A stretch of 64,000 nucleotides of DNA from Cyclobacteriaceae bacterium (lineage in GTDB: Bacteria > Bacteroidota > Bacteroidia > Cytophagales > Cyclobacteriaceae), in the NCBI GenBank assembly GCA_019638355.1, contig JAHBTY010000001.1:558001-622000 (forward strand), given 5' to 3'. Under the pieces are notes generated by a model. It was not told the origin of the DNA, did no database searches, and saw only the letters and a program-made list of their open reading frames with translations. Shown here piece by piece: positions 1 to 8,729 of this stretch (the first letter of the stretch is position 1; each line of letters opens with the position of its first letter). The translations under genes and the position numbers were made by a program.

Positions 1-2
1 AC

Positions 3-1019
3 ATCATCACCTTCCTGTTATTCGAAAATCAACCCATCGGAATTGAAACCGATCTTAAATCTAAATTTCTTGATCTCGATCAACTATTTTCAATAGGGTT
101 TGAAGAAGAAGAATCCAAAGAATACCAGTTTCGTATTTCGCCCGATTTACAACTCAATTTTAATTGCGATGTAAAAAAGATGAAGTACAAGCGATTTAAG
201 CCCACCAACATTAAAGGCGATCTGCTGGTAAAAAATCAGGTGGCAGTTTCGCGCAATATTATTATGCATACCATGGGTGGTACACTAACCCTAAACGGAA
301 TAGTAGATGCAAAAAATGTTAAAGCCATTGATGTAATCTCAACCCTTAAACTCGATGGGCTGCATGTAGATAGTGTGTTTTATGTATTTGAAAATTTCGA
401 TCAAACCTTTGTTCAGGATAAACATCTTAAAGGCCGGGCTTATGCAAATGTAGATTTAGAAATGACATTGAATGAAAAGCTTAACCTGATTGCACCTACG
501 CTTATTGCAGATATAAGCGCAACTATTAAAAACGGTGAGCTCAACAATTTTGAGCCCATGAAAAAACTCAACAAGTATTTGGACGATGAAGGCTTAAGCA
601 AAATGCGTTTTGCCGATCTTAAAAACGATATTCATATAGAAAAACAAACCATCTACCTGCCGCAGATGGAAATAAAAAGCAATGTTACCACAATTCAATT
701 GAGTGGCACGCACACATTTGATCAGCACATCGATTATCGGGTGGTAGCACCACTGCGCAACAAAAAGAAAATTGATCCGGATGAAGCGTTTGGTGCTATA
801 GAAGAAGATGGTAGTGGCAAAGCAAAAATATTCTTAAAAATTACCGGTACTACGGATGACTACGATGTAAGCCTTGATAAAGATGCTGTGAAGAAAAAAA
901 TTGCCAGCGATTTAAAGAAAGAAGTACAGGAGTTAAAAGATGCTTTCAAACTCAAGGGTCAGAAGAAGAAAAAAGAACTGGAACTTACCGAAGAAGAGTT
1001 TGATTGGAACGATAACTAA
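3..1019 (+). CDS. AsmA-like C-terminal domain protein, 5' end outside the window
   Basis: The frame is open from the left edge, so only the last 338 residues are visible and the start lies outside. The visible part alternates beta-strand-rich stretches with charged loops. Near the end it has the strand pattern IQLSGTHTFDQHIDYRV seen in the C-terminal region of AsmA family proteins, followed by a Lys/Glu-rich tail. AsmA-like proteins are inner-membrane-anchored periplasmic proteins linked to outer-membrane assembly or lipid transport; this role is known for the family and inferred here. The stop overlaps the convergent mazG by 4 bp, and no terminator is visible. The family call is moderately sure, because the diagnostic N-terminal part cannot be seen. 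Confidence 0.6.
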   Translation: MITFLLFENQPIGIETDLKSKFLDLDQLFSIGFEEEESKEYQFRISPDLQLNFNCDVKKMKYKRFKPTNIKGDLLVKNQVAVSRNIIMHTMGGTLTLNGIVDAKNVKAIDVISTLKLDGLHVDSVFYVFENFDQTFVQDKHLKGRAYANVDLEMTLNEKLNLIAPTLIADISATIKNGELNNFEPMKKLNKYLDDEGLSKMRFADLKNDIHIEKQTIYLPQMEIKSNVTTIQLSGTHTFDQHIDYRVVAPLRNKKKIDPDEAFGAIEEDGSGKAKIFLKITGTTDDYDVSLDKDAVKKKIASDLKKEVQELKDAFKLKGQKKKKELELTEEEFDWNDN

Positions 1020-1831
1020 ATTGCTTTAGCCCGGTTCCAGTACTCATCCATTTCGGCTAGCGTCATCTCACCCATTTTCTTACCATCTTTGGCCGATTCT
1101 GTTTCGAGGTATTGAAAGCGTTTGATGAATTTTTTATTGGTGCGCTCCAATGCTTCTTCCGGATCGATGTTGATGAACCGTGCATAGTTCACCAACGAAA
1201 ACAACAGATCGCCAAACTCGGCCATTGCCTTTTCTTTGCTGATAGCCTCATGGGATGCTGCATTGAATTCAGATTTGAATTCCTGCATTTCTTCTTCAAC
1301 CTTCTCCCAAACCTGCTCTTTCTTCTCCCAATCAAAACCAACACCCCGCGCTTTATCCTGAATGCGAATAGCCTTTACCAAAGCCGGCAACGATTTAGGT
1401 ACGCCTTCTAACACCGATTTATTTCCCGTTCTTAGCTTTATTTTCTCCCAGTTTTCTTTTACCATCTTTTCATCAGTAACGATTGTATCGCCATACACAT
1501 GCGGATGGCGCTCAATCAATTTATCGCAAATGGCGTTTAACACATCGGCTATATCAAATACTTTTTGCTCCGCAGCAATGCGTGCATAAAACACATTGTG
1601 TAGCATTAAGTCGCCTAACTCTTTCTTTACTTCCGTGAGATTGCCTTCCAGAATTGCATCAGACAATTCGTACGTTTCTTCAATAGTTAAATGTCGGAGC
1701 GATTCCAACGTTTGTTTTTTATCCCAGGGACAGTTTTCGCGTAATTCGTCCATTACCGTTAGCAGGCGGTCGAAAGCTTTTAGCTTGGCTTCACGATTTA
1801 AATCGGGTGCAGAAAGTGGTGTTTTTTTCAT
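1016..1831 (-). CDS. mazG: Nucleoside triphosphate pyrophosphohydrolase MazG
   Basis: MazG hydrolyses non-canonical and canonical NTPs to NMP and pyrophosphate in the cytoplasm, cleaning the nucleotide pool. The 271-residue protein has the full two-domain length of the family. The N-terminal domain starts with CPWDKKQT and carries the metal-binding EETYEL near residue 52 and KKELGDLMLH near residue 70. The second domain has a matching EFGDLLFSLVNYARF near residue 206. The start is the ATG that gives MKKTPLSAPD. The gene is convergent with the AsmA-like gene (4 bp overlap) and divergent from a small membrane protein gene. Confidence 0.95.
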   Translation of the reverse strand: MKKTPLSAPDLNREAKLKAFDRLLTVMDELRENCPWDKKQTLESLRHLTIEETYELSDAILEGNLTEVKKELGDLMLHNVFYARIAAEQKVFDIADVLNAICDKLIERHPHVYGDTIVTDEKMVKENWEKIKLRTGNKSVLEGVPKSLPALVKAIRIQDKARGVGFDWEKKEQVWEKVEEEMQEFKSEFNAASHEAISKEKAMAEFGDLLFSLVNYARFINIDPEEALERTNKKFIKRFQYLETESAKDGKKMGEMTLAEMDEYWNRAKAI

Positions 1832-1916
1832 GTGTCTGAAACTTAACTATACGAGTTAACTGTTGTACTTTTACGACTGCAAAAGTCGGTATTCGTTAAA
1901 TCAAAACCGCAGTACA

Positions 1917-2165
1917 ATGGCTATCTTTCTCTTAACACTCGGAATCTTTGCCCTTTTCTTTATTCTGATGTCGGTACGTTTATTATTTGTAAAGAATGGT
2001 GAATTCCGGGGTACGTGCGCTACTCAAAGTCCATTCCTGGCCAAAGAAGGAATTACCTGTGGTTATTGCGGTAAAGTTGTGGGCGCAGGCGATGCCTGTG
2101 GCGATCCTGAAAAAGAAAAAGCAGAAGCTATTGCTAAAATGCCTGAGATACGAAAGAAAGGTTAG
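1917..2165 (+). CDS. Small membrane-anchored protein with Cys motifs
   Basis: The 82-residue product starts at ATG 1917 (MAIFLLTLGI). An upstream in-frame ATG at 1863 would put a polar segment before the membrane helix, so it was not chosen. Residues 3-24 form one hydrophobic helix. After it come a lone Cys (RGTCATQ) and two clustered Cys sites, CGYCGKV and DACGDPEKE, in a soluble tail. Small proteins of this layout are common in Bacteroidota without a known function. The Cys arrangement suggests metal binding or redox chemistry, but this is inference. A near-consensus -7 element (TACTTTTA, 1866-1873) lies upstream. The glmM gene follows 67 bp downstream on the same strand. Confidence 0.7.
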   Translation: MAIFLLTLGIFALFFILMSVRLLFVKNGEFRGTCATQSPFLAKEGITCGYCGKVVGAGDACGDPEKEKAEAIAKMPEIRKKG

Positions 2166-2232
2166 TCCTTCTACACTCTATATCAGCGTTTCAATTTCTT
2201 AAATTTGCAGTCACATTTCTAATTTAAAAAGC

Positions 2233-3618
2233 GTGACTCTAATCAAATCTATTTCTGGCATTCGCGGTACCATTGGAGGTAAGCCTAGTGAAGCCTTAAC
2301 TCCTGTTGATGTTGTAAAATTTGCTGCTGCCTTCGGCACTTGGGCAAAGGCTCGTGGTGCAAAAAAAATAATTATCGGTCGCGATGCCCGGCCTTCCGGT
2401 GAAATGGTGAGCCAATTGGTTTCTTCAACCCTACAAGGTTTGGGACTTAACGTGGTTGATCTTGGGTTATCGACCACACCCACAGTTGAAATTGCAGTAG
2501 CCATTGAAAAAGCCGGTGGGGGAATTATTCTTACCGCAAGTCATAACCCCGTGCAGTGGAATGCGCTTAAACTATTAAACGAAAAAGGTGAATTTATTTC
2601 TGCCGAAGACGGAGCCGAAGTATTGCAACTGGCCCAACAAGATAATTTCAACTTTGCTGCTGTTGCCGGGTTGGGGAGCTATTCGCAAAACAATAGTTAC
2701 ATTCAAAAACACATTAACCTGATTTTAAAACATAAGCTGGTAGATAAGCGGGCCATTCAAAATGCAAAATTTAAAATTGCTGTGGATGCCGTTAATTCAA
2801 CCGGTGGTATTGCTGTGCCTTTGTTGCTAAAAGCCCTGGGGGTTAAAAAGGTTATTCCCTTGTATTGCGAGCCCAACGGTAAGTTTCCGCATAACCCGGA
2901 GCCACTACCTGAGCATCTTAAAAAGATTACTTCAGTTGTTAAAAAAGAAAAATGTGATTTGGGAATTGTGGTCGATCCCGATGTAGATCGTTTAGCCTTG
3001 ATCCAGGAAGATGGCAAACCGTTTGGTGAAGAATACACCTTAGTGGCTGTGGCCGATTACATCCTGAAAAAGAAAAAGGGCAATACGGTTTCAAATCTTT
3101 CATCCACGCGGGCTTTGCGCGATGTTACCGAACAAGCCGGTGGGCAGTATCACGCTGCAGCCGTAGGCGAAGTAAATGTGGTGAATAAAATGAAAGCCGT
3201 AAAAGCAGTTATTGGTGGCGAAGGCAATGGTGGAGTTATTGTTCCGGATTTTCATTACGGCCGCGATGCGCTGATGGGTATCGCTTTGTTTTTAAGTCAT
3301 TTGGCGAAATCAAAGGTGAAAGCCTCTGAACTGCGCAAAAGCTATCCGGCTTATTTCATCTCTAAAAATAAAATTGAGCTTACTCCTCTGATTAACGTAG
3401 ATGATGTTCTGGATAAAGTGAAACAGAAATACGCTCACGAAAACATCAATACCGTTGATGGCGTAAAAATCGACTTTGAAAAAGAAAAGGAATGGGTACA
3501 CCTGCGTAAGAGCAATACCGAACCCATCATTCGGATTTATGCTGAGTCGCTAAACGAGAAGAAGGCGGCTGAGTTGGCACAACGAATCATATCAGACATT
3601 CAGGAAATTATTCAATAA
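2233..3618 (+). CDS. glmM: Phosphoglucosamine mutase (GlmM/archaeal PGM type)
   Basis: This enzyme interconverts glucosamine-6-phosphate and glucosamine-1-phosphate for UDP-GlcNAc synthesis. The 461-residue protein has the alpha-D-phosphohexomutase order of motifs: catalytic phosphoserine loop TASHNP (Ser103), metal loop DPDVDR near residue 249, sugar-binding GEGNGGV near residue 325 and phosphate-binding loop RKSNTEPIIRIYAE near the C-terminus. The DPDVDR metal loop is typical of the archaeal-like branch that many Bacteroidota use as GlmM. Phosphomannomutase activity cannot be excluded. The start is GTG 2233, supported by the MTLIKSISGIRGT consensus N-terminus. A TAAATTTG -7 element lies at 2200-2207, implying a leader of about 20 nt. 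The cysteine desulfurase gene follows after 9 bp. Confidence 0.92.
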   Translation: MTLIKSISGIRGTIGGKPSEALTPVDVVKFAAAFGTWAKARGAKKIIIGRDARPSGEMVSQLVSSTLQGLGLNVVDLGLSTTPTVEIAVAIEKAGGGIILTASHNPVQWNALKLLNEKGEFISAEDGAEVLQLAQQDNFNFAAVAGLGSYSQNNSYIQKHINLILKHKLVDKRAIQNAKFKIAVDAVNSTGGIAVPLLLKALGVKKVIPLYCEPNGKFPHNPEPLPEHLKKITSVVKKEKCDLGIVVDPDVDRLALIQEDGKPFGEEYTLVAVADYILKKKKGNTVSNLSSTRALRDVTEQAGGQYHAAAVGEVNVVNKMKAVKAVIGGEGNGGVIVPDFHYGRDALMGIALFLSHLAKSKVKASELRKSYPAYFISKNKIELTPLINVDDVLDKVKQKYAHENINTVDGVKIDFEKEKEWVHLRKSNTEPIIRIYAESLNEKKAAELAQRIISDIQEIIQ

Positions 3619-3627
3619 TTTTGTGCT

Positions 3628-4773
3628 ATGCGAGTTTACTTAGACAATGCTGCCACTACCCCGCTCGACCCCGAGGTATTTGAAGCCATGAAACCCTTCC
3701 TGCTGGAAGATTTTGGAAATCCTTCGTCCACACACGCTCACGGCCGTAAGGTTCGGGCTGCTATTGAATCTGCACGAAAGAAAATTGCCGAGTTGCTAAA
3801 CTGCACTCCAGGCGAGATCATTTTTACATCCGGTGGTACCGAAGCCGATAATGCCATTATTCGCTGTGCGGTTGAAACGTATGGTATCAAACATGCTATC
3901 TCAACACCTATCGAGCATCATGCTGTAACGCATACGCTCGAAACATTAGAAAAACAAGGCCTCGTTGAATTGCATTTTGTAAAACTGGATGCAAACGGCA
4001 GTGTGGACTTACAACACTTAGAGGAATTATTGAAGGCTCATCCCAATGCATTGGTGTCGCTGATGCATGCCAACAATGAAATCGGCAACCTGTTAAGTCT
4101 GGAAGCAGTTGGTAATTTGTGCGAACAATACGGAGCCTACTTTCATTCCGATACCGTACAAACCATGGGGCACTATCGCCACGATATGAAGAAACTGAAA
4201 GTGCATGGCATTACGGCTGCTGCCCATAAGTTTCACGGTCCGAAAGGCGTGGGTTTTATGTACATCAACAAAGACAAGAAGATTAAGCAACTGATACACG
4301 GTGGTGCGCAGGAACGCAACATGCGTGGCGGTACTGAAAACGTATATGGCATTATTGGTTTAGCCAAAGCACTTGAAATCTGCTACCGCGAAATGGATGA
4401 ACACGAAGCTTACATCACTTCGCTTAAAAAGACGATGATTGAAAAGTTAACGGCAACGGTACCGGGCATTACGTTTCATGGTAGCTCTGGCGACTTAACT
4501 AAAAGTTTATATACCGTATTGAATGTAAGTCTGCCCGAAAGCGATGAAAACGAAATGCTGTTGTTTAACCTCGACATGGCTGGAATTTCCGCATCGGGCG
4601 GAAGCGCCTGCTCCAGCGGGGCAAGCACGGGCTCGCATGTATTGGGGGCTATCTATCCCAATTCTAAACGTGGGGCTGTGAGGTTTTCATTCAGCAAATA
4701 CAATAAGCCCGAGGAGATTGATTTTGTGGTGAATAAGGTGGCGGAAATTTATGGGGTGACCGTAGCAGGTTAA
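3628..4773 (+). CDS. Cysteine desulfurase (NifS/IscS family)
   Basis: A class V PLP aminotransferase that takes sulfur from L-cysteine as an enzyme persulfide for Fe-S clusters and thiolation. The 381-residue protein begins with the family signature YLDNAATTPLDPEV. It has the PLP lysine in AAHKFHGPKG near residue 203 and the mobile-loop cysteine in GGSACSSGA near residue 328. The short active-site loop with SACSSGA is typical of IscS/NifS rather than SufS. No iscU or iscR lies nearby, so its partner scaffold is not shown. It sits 9 bp after glmM and is probably cotranscribed. Confidence 0.93.
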   Translation: MRVYLDNAATTPLDPEVFEAMKPFLLEDFGNPSSTHAHGRKVRAAIESARKKIAELLNCTPGEIIFTSGGTEADNAIIRCAVETYGIKHAISTPIEHHAVTHTLETLEKQGLVELHFVKLDANGSVDLQHLEELLKAHPNALVSLMHANNEIGNLLSLEAVGNLCEQYGAYFHSDTVQTMGHYRHDMKKLKVHGITAAAHKFHGPKGVGFMYINKDKKIKQLIHGGAQERNMRGGTENVYGIIGLAKALEICYREMDEHEAYITSLKKTMIEKLTATVPGITFHGSSGDLTKSLYTVLNVSLPESDENEMLLFNLDMAGISASGGSACSSGASTGSHVLGAIYPNSKRGAVRFSFSKYNKPEEIDFVVNKVAEIYGVTVAG

Positions 4774-4790
4774 ATGTCAATAAATTTTTA

Positions 4791-4821
4791 TTGAGCTCTA
4801 AACAAATTTATAGTACCTTTA
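4791..4821 (+). promoter_or_regulatory. Candidate Bacteroidota promoter upstream of the small-ORF/SDH_sah pair
   Basis: TTG at 4791-4793 and TACCTTTA at 4814-4821 match the Bacteroidota -33 (TTG) and -7 (TAnnTTTG, 7 of 8) elements with a 20-nt spacer. The start codon of the next gene is 47 nt downstream. This was read by eye, and AT-rich DNA gives chance matches. Confidence 0.4.
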
Positions 4822-4868
4822 ACAATCATTGCTTAATATCCGTTAAACAATATCTCACTGTCTAACCA

Positions 4869-5066
4869 ATGGAATCATCAGAAATCAAAGAAAAGCCTTC
4901 ATTTGAGGTGGAATACAATGACCTTATGAAGGAGTACCAAATTCCAAATGTCCCTGTATCACCTTTACTTCAATGGACTAAACCTTCTGATTTTCTTGTT
5001 AAGTTCTCATTGTATCAGGAAACGCCTAACAGTATCACTTCAACTGAAACTTCCGTGTGCCTCTGA
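4869..5066 (+). CDS. Small hypothetical protein upstream of SDH_sah protease
   Basis: This 65-residue reading frame starts at ATG 4869 and ends 10 bp before the next gene, so it is probably the first gene of a two-gene operon. The product is acidic in its first half (MESSEIKEKPSFEVEYNDLM), proline-containing in the middle, and has no membrane segment or signal peptide. I do not recognise a family. A candidate promoter precedes it. It is supported mainly by position, spacing and a normal start; it could be non-coding leader. Confidence 0.5.
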   Translation: MESSEIKEKPSFEVEYNDLMKEYQIPNVPVSPLLQWTKPSDFLVKFSLYQETPNSITSTETSVCL

Positions 5067-5076
5067 AATTTAGTTT

Positions 5077-6012
5077 ATGCCGAATTGGAAAGAGGTATTA
5101 GAAGAGATACAAATCGAAGCTAAGAGGGGAACACCGAATGCTCTAGATGTAATTCGCAGAAAGTATCTTCTTGAAATTCAAAAAAAGACTGGTAGGAATG
5201 TCATTGCCTATTATTCGGGATGGCTGCAACGGCCTAATTCTATTGACGTAATAGTCAACGACAAAGATAAAAATGCCTTTATGGTTAATATTCATAAACT
5301 GGATAGAACCAAGGGACTTGATCTTATTTTACACACCCCTGGCGGTGATTTGGCGGCCACTGAAAGCATTGTGGATTATTTAAATCAAATGTTCGGAAAT
5401 AATGTTCGAGCAATTATTCCACAAATTTCGATGAGTGCGGGTACCATGATAGCACTATCCAGTAGTGAAATTATAATGGGTAAGCAATCTAATTTGGGAC
5501 CCATTGATCCTCAAATGGGAGGTGTAGCCTGTCAGGCCGTATTAGACGAATTTCAAAAAGCCAAAGATGATATTAAAGCAAACCCGCAAGCTGCTCCATT
5601 GTGGCAAGTAATTATAGCTAAGTATCATCCCACTTTTCTAGGGGCATGCCAAAGTTCGATTGAGTGGTCTGAGAAACTTGCCTTTGATTGGTTAACCAGA
5701 AATATGTGCAAAGGGGATGAAACTAAGACTAAAAAAATTCTGAAAGAGTTCAGTGATCATAAAACAAATAAGTCGCATGCAAGGCACATTTCTAAAGATA
5801 AGTGTAAGGAGATTGGTGTTGCAATAATTGACATGGAAGAAGATAATATTCTTCAAGACTTAATCTTGACTGTGCATCATTCATTTATGCGCACTTTTAG
5901 CCGTAGTGCCGCAACAAAGATTGTTGAGAATCATTTAGGCGTTGCTTATGTTGAGAGTTTACCTATTCAAATACAACAGCAGCAGCAACCTCGACAGTTC
6001 GCCCATCAATAG
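5077..6012 (+). CDS. SDH_sah family ClpP-fold serine protease
   Basis: The 311-residue protein matches the serine dehydrogenase proteinase (SDH_sah, PF01972) group, which shares the ClpP/SppA crotonase-like fold. Visible motifs are LHTPGGDLAA near residue 86, the nucleophile Ser120 in ISMSAGTMIAL, and SNLGPIDPQ near residue 138. There is no N-terminal membrane helix, so it should be cytoplasmic. The C-terminus ends in a Gln-rich tail (QIQQQQQPRQ). It follows a small frame by 10 bp. Base composition of this pair looks AT-richer than the flanking genes, which suggests later acquisition. Family members are poorly characterised; some sit in defence-related or membrane protein quality-control contexts. 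The substrate is unknown. Confidence 0.8.
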   Translation: MPNWKEVLEEIQIEAKRGTPNALDVIRRKYLLEIQKKTGRNVIAYYSGWLQRPNSIDVIVNDKDKNAFMVNIHKLDRTKGLDLILHTPGGDLAATESIVDYLNQMFGNNVRAIIPQISMSAGTMIALSSSEIIMGKQSNLGPIDPQMGGVACQAVLDEFQKAKDDIKANPQAAPLWQVIIAKYHPTFLGACQSSIEWSEKLAFDWLTRNMCKGDETKTKKILKEFSDHKTNKSHARHISKDKCKEIGVAIIDMEEDNILQDLILTVHHSFMRTFSRSAATKIVENHLGVAYVESLPIQIQQQQQPRQFAHQ

Positions 6013-6038
6013 TCCTTAGATTGAAAATTCACAACCAA

Positions 6039-7334
6039 TCACCCTACCGCAAACTGTCGGCTTCCAAATCGTTTTATAATTTCCTGCTCTAACATTTCGC
6101 GATTATTGGGATGTGCAATGTTCATGAGAGCCAGCGCTCTTTGATGTAAATTTTTTCCATATAGGTTGGCAATACCATACTCCGTAACCACATAATGCAC
6201 ATGCGCCCTTGTAGAAACCACGCCTGCACCAGGCTTTAAGAACGGAACAATTTTCGACTCACCTTTTTTAGTAGCTGAAGCCAACGTAATAATCGGTTTA
6301 CCACCTTCCGATAAAGACGCTCCGCGAATAAAATCCATTTGTCCGCCCACTCCCGAGTATTGATACGTACCAATCGAATCGGCACACACTTGCCCCGTTA
6401 AATCAATTTCAATCGCGCTATTAATCGCAACTACTTTTGGGTTAGCTCGAATTACGCGCGTATCGTTTACATAATCTGCTTCCAGAAAACCAAAGCCGGG
6501 GTTATCATCAATAAAATGATACAACTTATCGGTACCAATCGCGAAAGCGGAAACCACTTTGCCCCGATGTTTCTTTTTGTATGCATTGGTGATCACACCT
6601 TGTTTTACCAGATCAATCACACCATCTGAAAACATTTCGGTATGTACCCCTAAATCTTTGCAATGACCCAGCGATTGCAACACCGCATCGGGTATTGCCC
6701 CAATACCCATTTGCAACGTGCTGCGATCTTCCACCAACTCGGCCACTTTCTGCCCAATAATCCGATCTGATTCAGAAATACGCGCACCATAGTTTACTTG
6801 TGGTAATGTATCGTGTGCCTCCACCATGGCATCCAGTTTACTTACGTGAATAAATCCATCGCCATGCGTGCGCGGCATATTGGGATTTACCTGCGCAATG
6901 ATTTTTTTAGCATGCTTTACGGCCGATTTGGCAACATCCACGGAAGTGCCCAACGAACAAAACCCATGTTTATCGGGTGGCGAAACGTGAATCAAGGCCA
7001 CGTCAATCGTTAAAATTCCTTTCTCGAACAGGCGCGAAATTTCACTTAAGAAAATCGGAATGTATTCGCCATTATCGCCATTCACACAGGCGCGAATATT
7101 CTCCGAAACAAAAAGCGAATTGAAATAAAACCGGTCTTTAAACTCGGGTTTGGCAATATCCAATTGGCCAAGTGTGCTTACAGCGGTTAACTCAACCTGG
7201 CGCAGGTGCTCCGAGTTTTCAGCCAATGCTTTCAGCAATACTTGTGGTGTAGCTGCACTTCCATGGATAAATACGCGATCACCCGATTGGATAAGTTTTA
7301 TGGCTTCAGCAGCCGAGGTATAAGTAGCGCTCAT
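6039..7334 (-). CDS. Acetyl-CoA hydrolase/CoA-transferase family protein
   Basis: The 431-residue protein belongs to the class I CoA-transferase family with 4-hydroxybutyrate CoA-transferase and acetyl-CoA hydrolase/succinyl-CoA:acetate transferase. It has the N-terminal GDRVFIHGSAATP region, ALIHVSPPDKHGFCSLG near residue 113, MGIGAIPDAV near residue 208, the catalytic glutamate in GVHTEMFSDG near residue 233, and the C-terminal THYG-like VVTEYGIANLYGKN. It would move CoA between short-chain acids in the cytoplasm; the substrate cannot be read from the sequence. The gene converges with the SDH_sah gene and is divergent from the DUF2520 gene. Confidence 0.88.
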   Translation of the reverse strand: MSATYTSAAEAIKLIQSGDRVFIHGSAATPQVLLKALAENSEHLRQVELTAVSTLGQLDIAKPEFKDRFYFNSLFVSENIRACVNGDNGEYIPIFLSEISRLFEKGILTIDVALIHVSPPDKHGFCSLGTSVDVAKSAVKHAKKIIAQVNPNMPRTHGDGFIHVSKLDAMVEAHDTLPQVNYGARISESDRIIGQKVAELVEDRSTLQMGIGAIPDAVLQSLGHCKDLGVHTEMFSDGVIDLVKQGVITNAYKKKHRGKVVSAFAIGTDKLYHFIDDNPGFGFLEADYVNDTRVIRANPKVVAINSAIEIDLTGQVCADSIGTYQYSGVGGQMDFIRGASLSEGGKPIITLASATKKGESKIVPFLKPGAGVVSTRAHVHYVVTEYGIANLYGKNLHQRALALMNIAHPNNREMLEQEIIKRFGSRQFAVG

Positions 7335-7423
7335 AAGATGAATTGACTTTAATGACCGAAAGGTAGCATGCGATTTTACATCGCGAACTGATTAATATCA
7401 GGTAATTAATTAATTTTAATCGT

Positions 7424-8215
7424 ATGGCGGCTCAGGTTTTCTTATCGTTTATTGGTTCGGGCAACTTAGCCTGGCATTTAGCCCCGGCATTGGATAATGC
7501 AGGCTTTGTGGTGAAAGAGGTTTACAGTCCTAACCCGCAACATGCCGAGGCCCTTACAGAACGTTTGTACCAGGCCGAAGTAAAAGCCACCCTCGATTTT
7601 TCAACCAGTACTTCTTCTATTTTTATTGTGGCGGTGCGTGATGAAGCCATTGCACAGGTAGCCCGCGAAATTATTTTACCCGATGATGCCATTTTAATTC
7701 ATACATCAGGAAGTATACCGATAACGGAGTTGCAATATGCAGCCACACCGCATGTAGGTGTTTTGTATGCGTTGCAAACCTTCAGCAAAGAACGCAAGAT
7801 TGATTTCTCTACCATTCCACTGTTTGTAGAAACATTAACCGATGAAACCGCAGGTGCGGTAATGCTGCTCGCAAAAAGTTTAAGCAAACAGGTGCGTAAG
7901 ATTACCTCAGAAGAACGCAAAGCCTTGCATGTGGCTGCAGTGTTTGCTTCTAACTTTACAAATCACATGCTTGCACTTGCGCAGCAAATCATGCAACAAA
8001 ACTCGCTTGATTATAATTGGCTAAAACCACTCATTACCGAAATGGTAGCCAAAAGCATGGCTATCGGGCCGCAGTTGGCACAAACCGGGCCGGCCAGGCG
8101 GGGCGACCTTGAAATTCTGGATAACCATTTACAGTTTTTAAGTGATGATGAGCGGTTGGCTGAAATCTATCGTATCATCAGTCAACATATTATTGATATG
8201 TATCATCGGGATTAG
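7424..8215 (+). CDS. Rossmann-like and DUF2520 domain protein
   Basis: The 263-residue protein has an N-terminal NAD(P)-binding Rossmann fold (SFIGSGNLAWHLA, residues 8-20). A DUF2520 C-terminal helical domain follows, with the conserved FASNFTNHML near residue 175 and GPQLAQTGPARRGD near residue 210. The fold is like prephenate dehydrogenase/ProC-type 6-phosphogluconate-type dehydrogenases. The family is widespread in Bacteroidota next to housekeeping genes, with no settled function. ATG 7424 is the only start that keeps the nucleotide-binding strand. Confidence 0.85.
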   Translation: MAAQVFLSFIGSGNLAWHLAPALDNAGFVVKEVYSPNPQHAEALTERLYQAEVKATLDFSTSTSSIFIVAVRDEAIAQVAREIILPDDAILIHTSGSIPITELQYAATPHVGVLYALQTFSKERKIDFSTIPLFVETLTDETAGAVMLLAKSLSKQVRKITSEERKALHVAAVFASNFTNHMLALAQQIMQQNSLDYNWLKPLITEMVAKSMAIGPQLAQTGPARRGDLEILDNHLQFLSDDERLAEIYRIISQHIIDMYHRD

Positions 8216-8239
8216 TATCTTTAAACAAAACGCATAGCC

Positions 8240-8677
8240 ATGAAAACACTCTTCGCATTTGCTTTAACACTCATCACCTGTATCTGTTACGCGCAAGAGC
8301 CAGCAGCTAAAAGTGAAAAGCCAAAGCAACCAATAGTGGTAATAGATGGAATAAAGTATTTGCGCTCGGATTCCACCAATGCATTACAAAATCTAGATAC
8401 ATCAAAGATCGAAACAATAAAAGTATTAAGAGATAAAGAAGCTATTGACTTATATGGCGATGAAGGAAAGTTTGGAGCAGTGGTGGTAACTACTAAAACT
8501 GGTTTATCTAATCAGCCGATCTATTTGTTGGATGGAAAACGAGTGGATGATATTTCTTCTATTGACCCAAGTGAAATTCAATCTATCGAAGTAATTAAAG
8601 ACCCGATACAACTGTTACCGTATGGCGATGCAGGAAAGCTCGGTATCGTTAAGATCACATCAAAGTCAAAGTATTAA
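8240..8677 (+). CDS. Secreted protein with two TonB-plug-like repeats
   Basis: The 145-residue protein has a signal peptide (MKTLFAFALTLITCICYAQ) followed by two similar segments. Residues 31-86 hold VVIDGIKY ... IETIKVLRDKEAIDLYGDEG ... VVVTTK. Residues 93-142 hold IYLLDGKR ... IQSIEVIKDPIQLLPYGDAG ... VKITSK. Each copies the core of the SusC/TonB-dependent receptor plug (DG, SIEVLKD, YG.rG, ITTK), but there is no beta-barrel. It is therefore a stand-alone periplasmic double plug-like protein. A possible -7 element (TATCTTTA, 8216-8223) lies just upstream, and a bidirectional terminator follows. Its function is unknown; a role in binding a receptor or TonB is speculation. Confidence 0.75.
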   Translation: MKTLFAFALTLITCICYAQEPAAKSEKPKQPIVVIDGIKYLRSDSTNALQNLDTSKIETIKVLRDKEAIDLYGDEGKFGAVVVTTKTGLSNQPIYLLDGKRVDDISSIDPSEIQSIEVIKDPIQLLPYGDAGKLGIVKITSKSKY

Positions 8678-8683
8678 AACAAA

Positions 8684-8715
8684 AAAGGTCAGACTTTCGC
8701 CTGACCTTTCTTTTT
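8684..8715. terminator. Bidirectional Rho-independent terminator
   Basis: AAAGGTCAG (8684-8692) pairs perfectly with CTGACCTTT (8701-8709) around an 8-nt loop. The stem is followed by CTTTTT on the plus strand and by a T-rich run on the minus strand. It sits between the convergent plug-repeat and DUF1573 genes and can end both transcripts. Confidence 0.85.
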
Positions 8716-8729
8716 GATCTATTCAGAAA

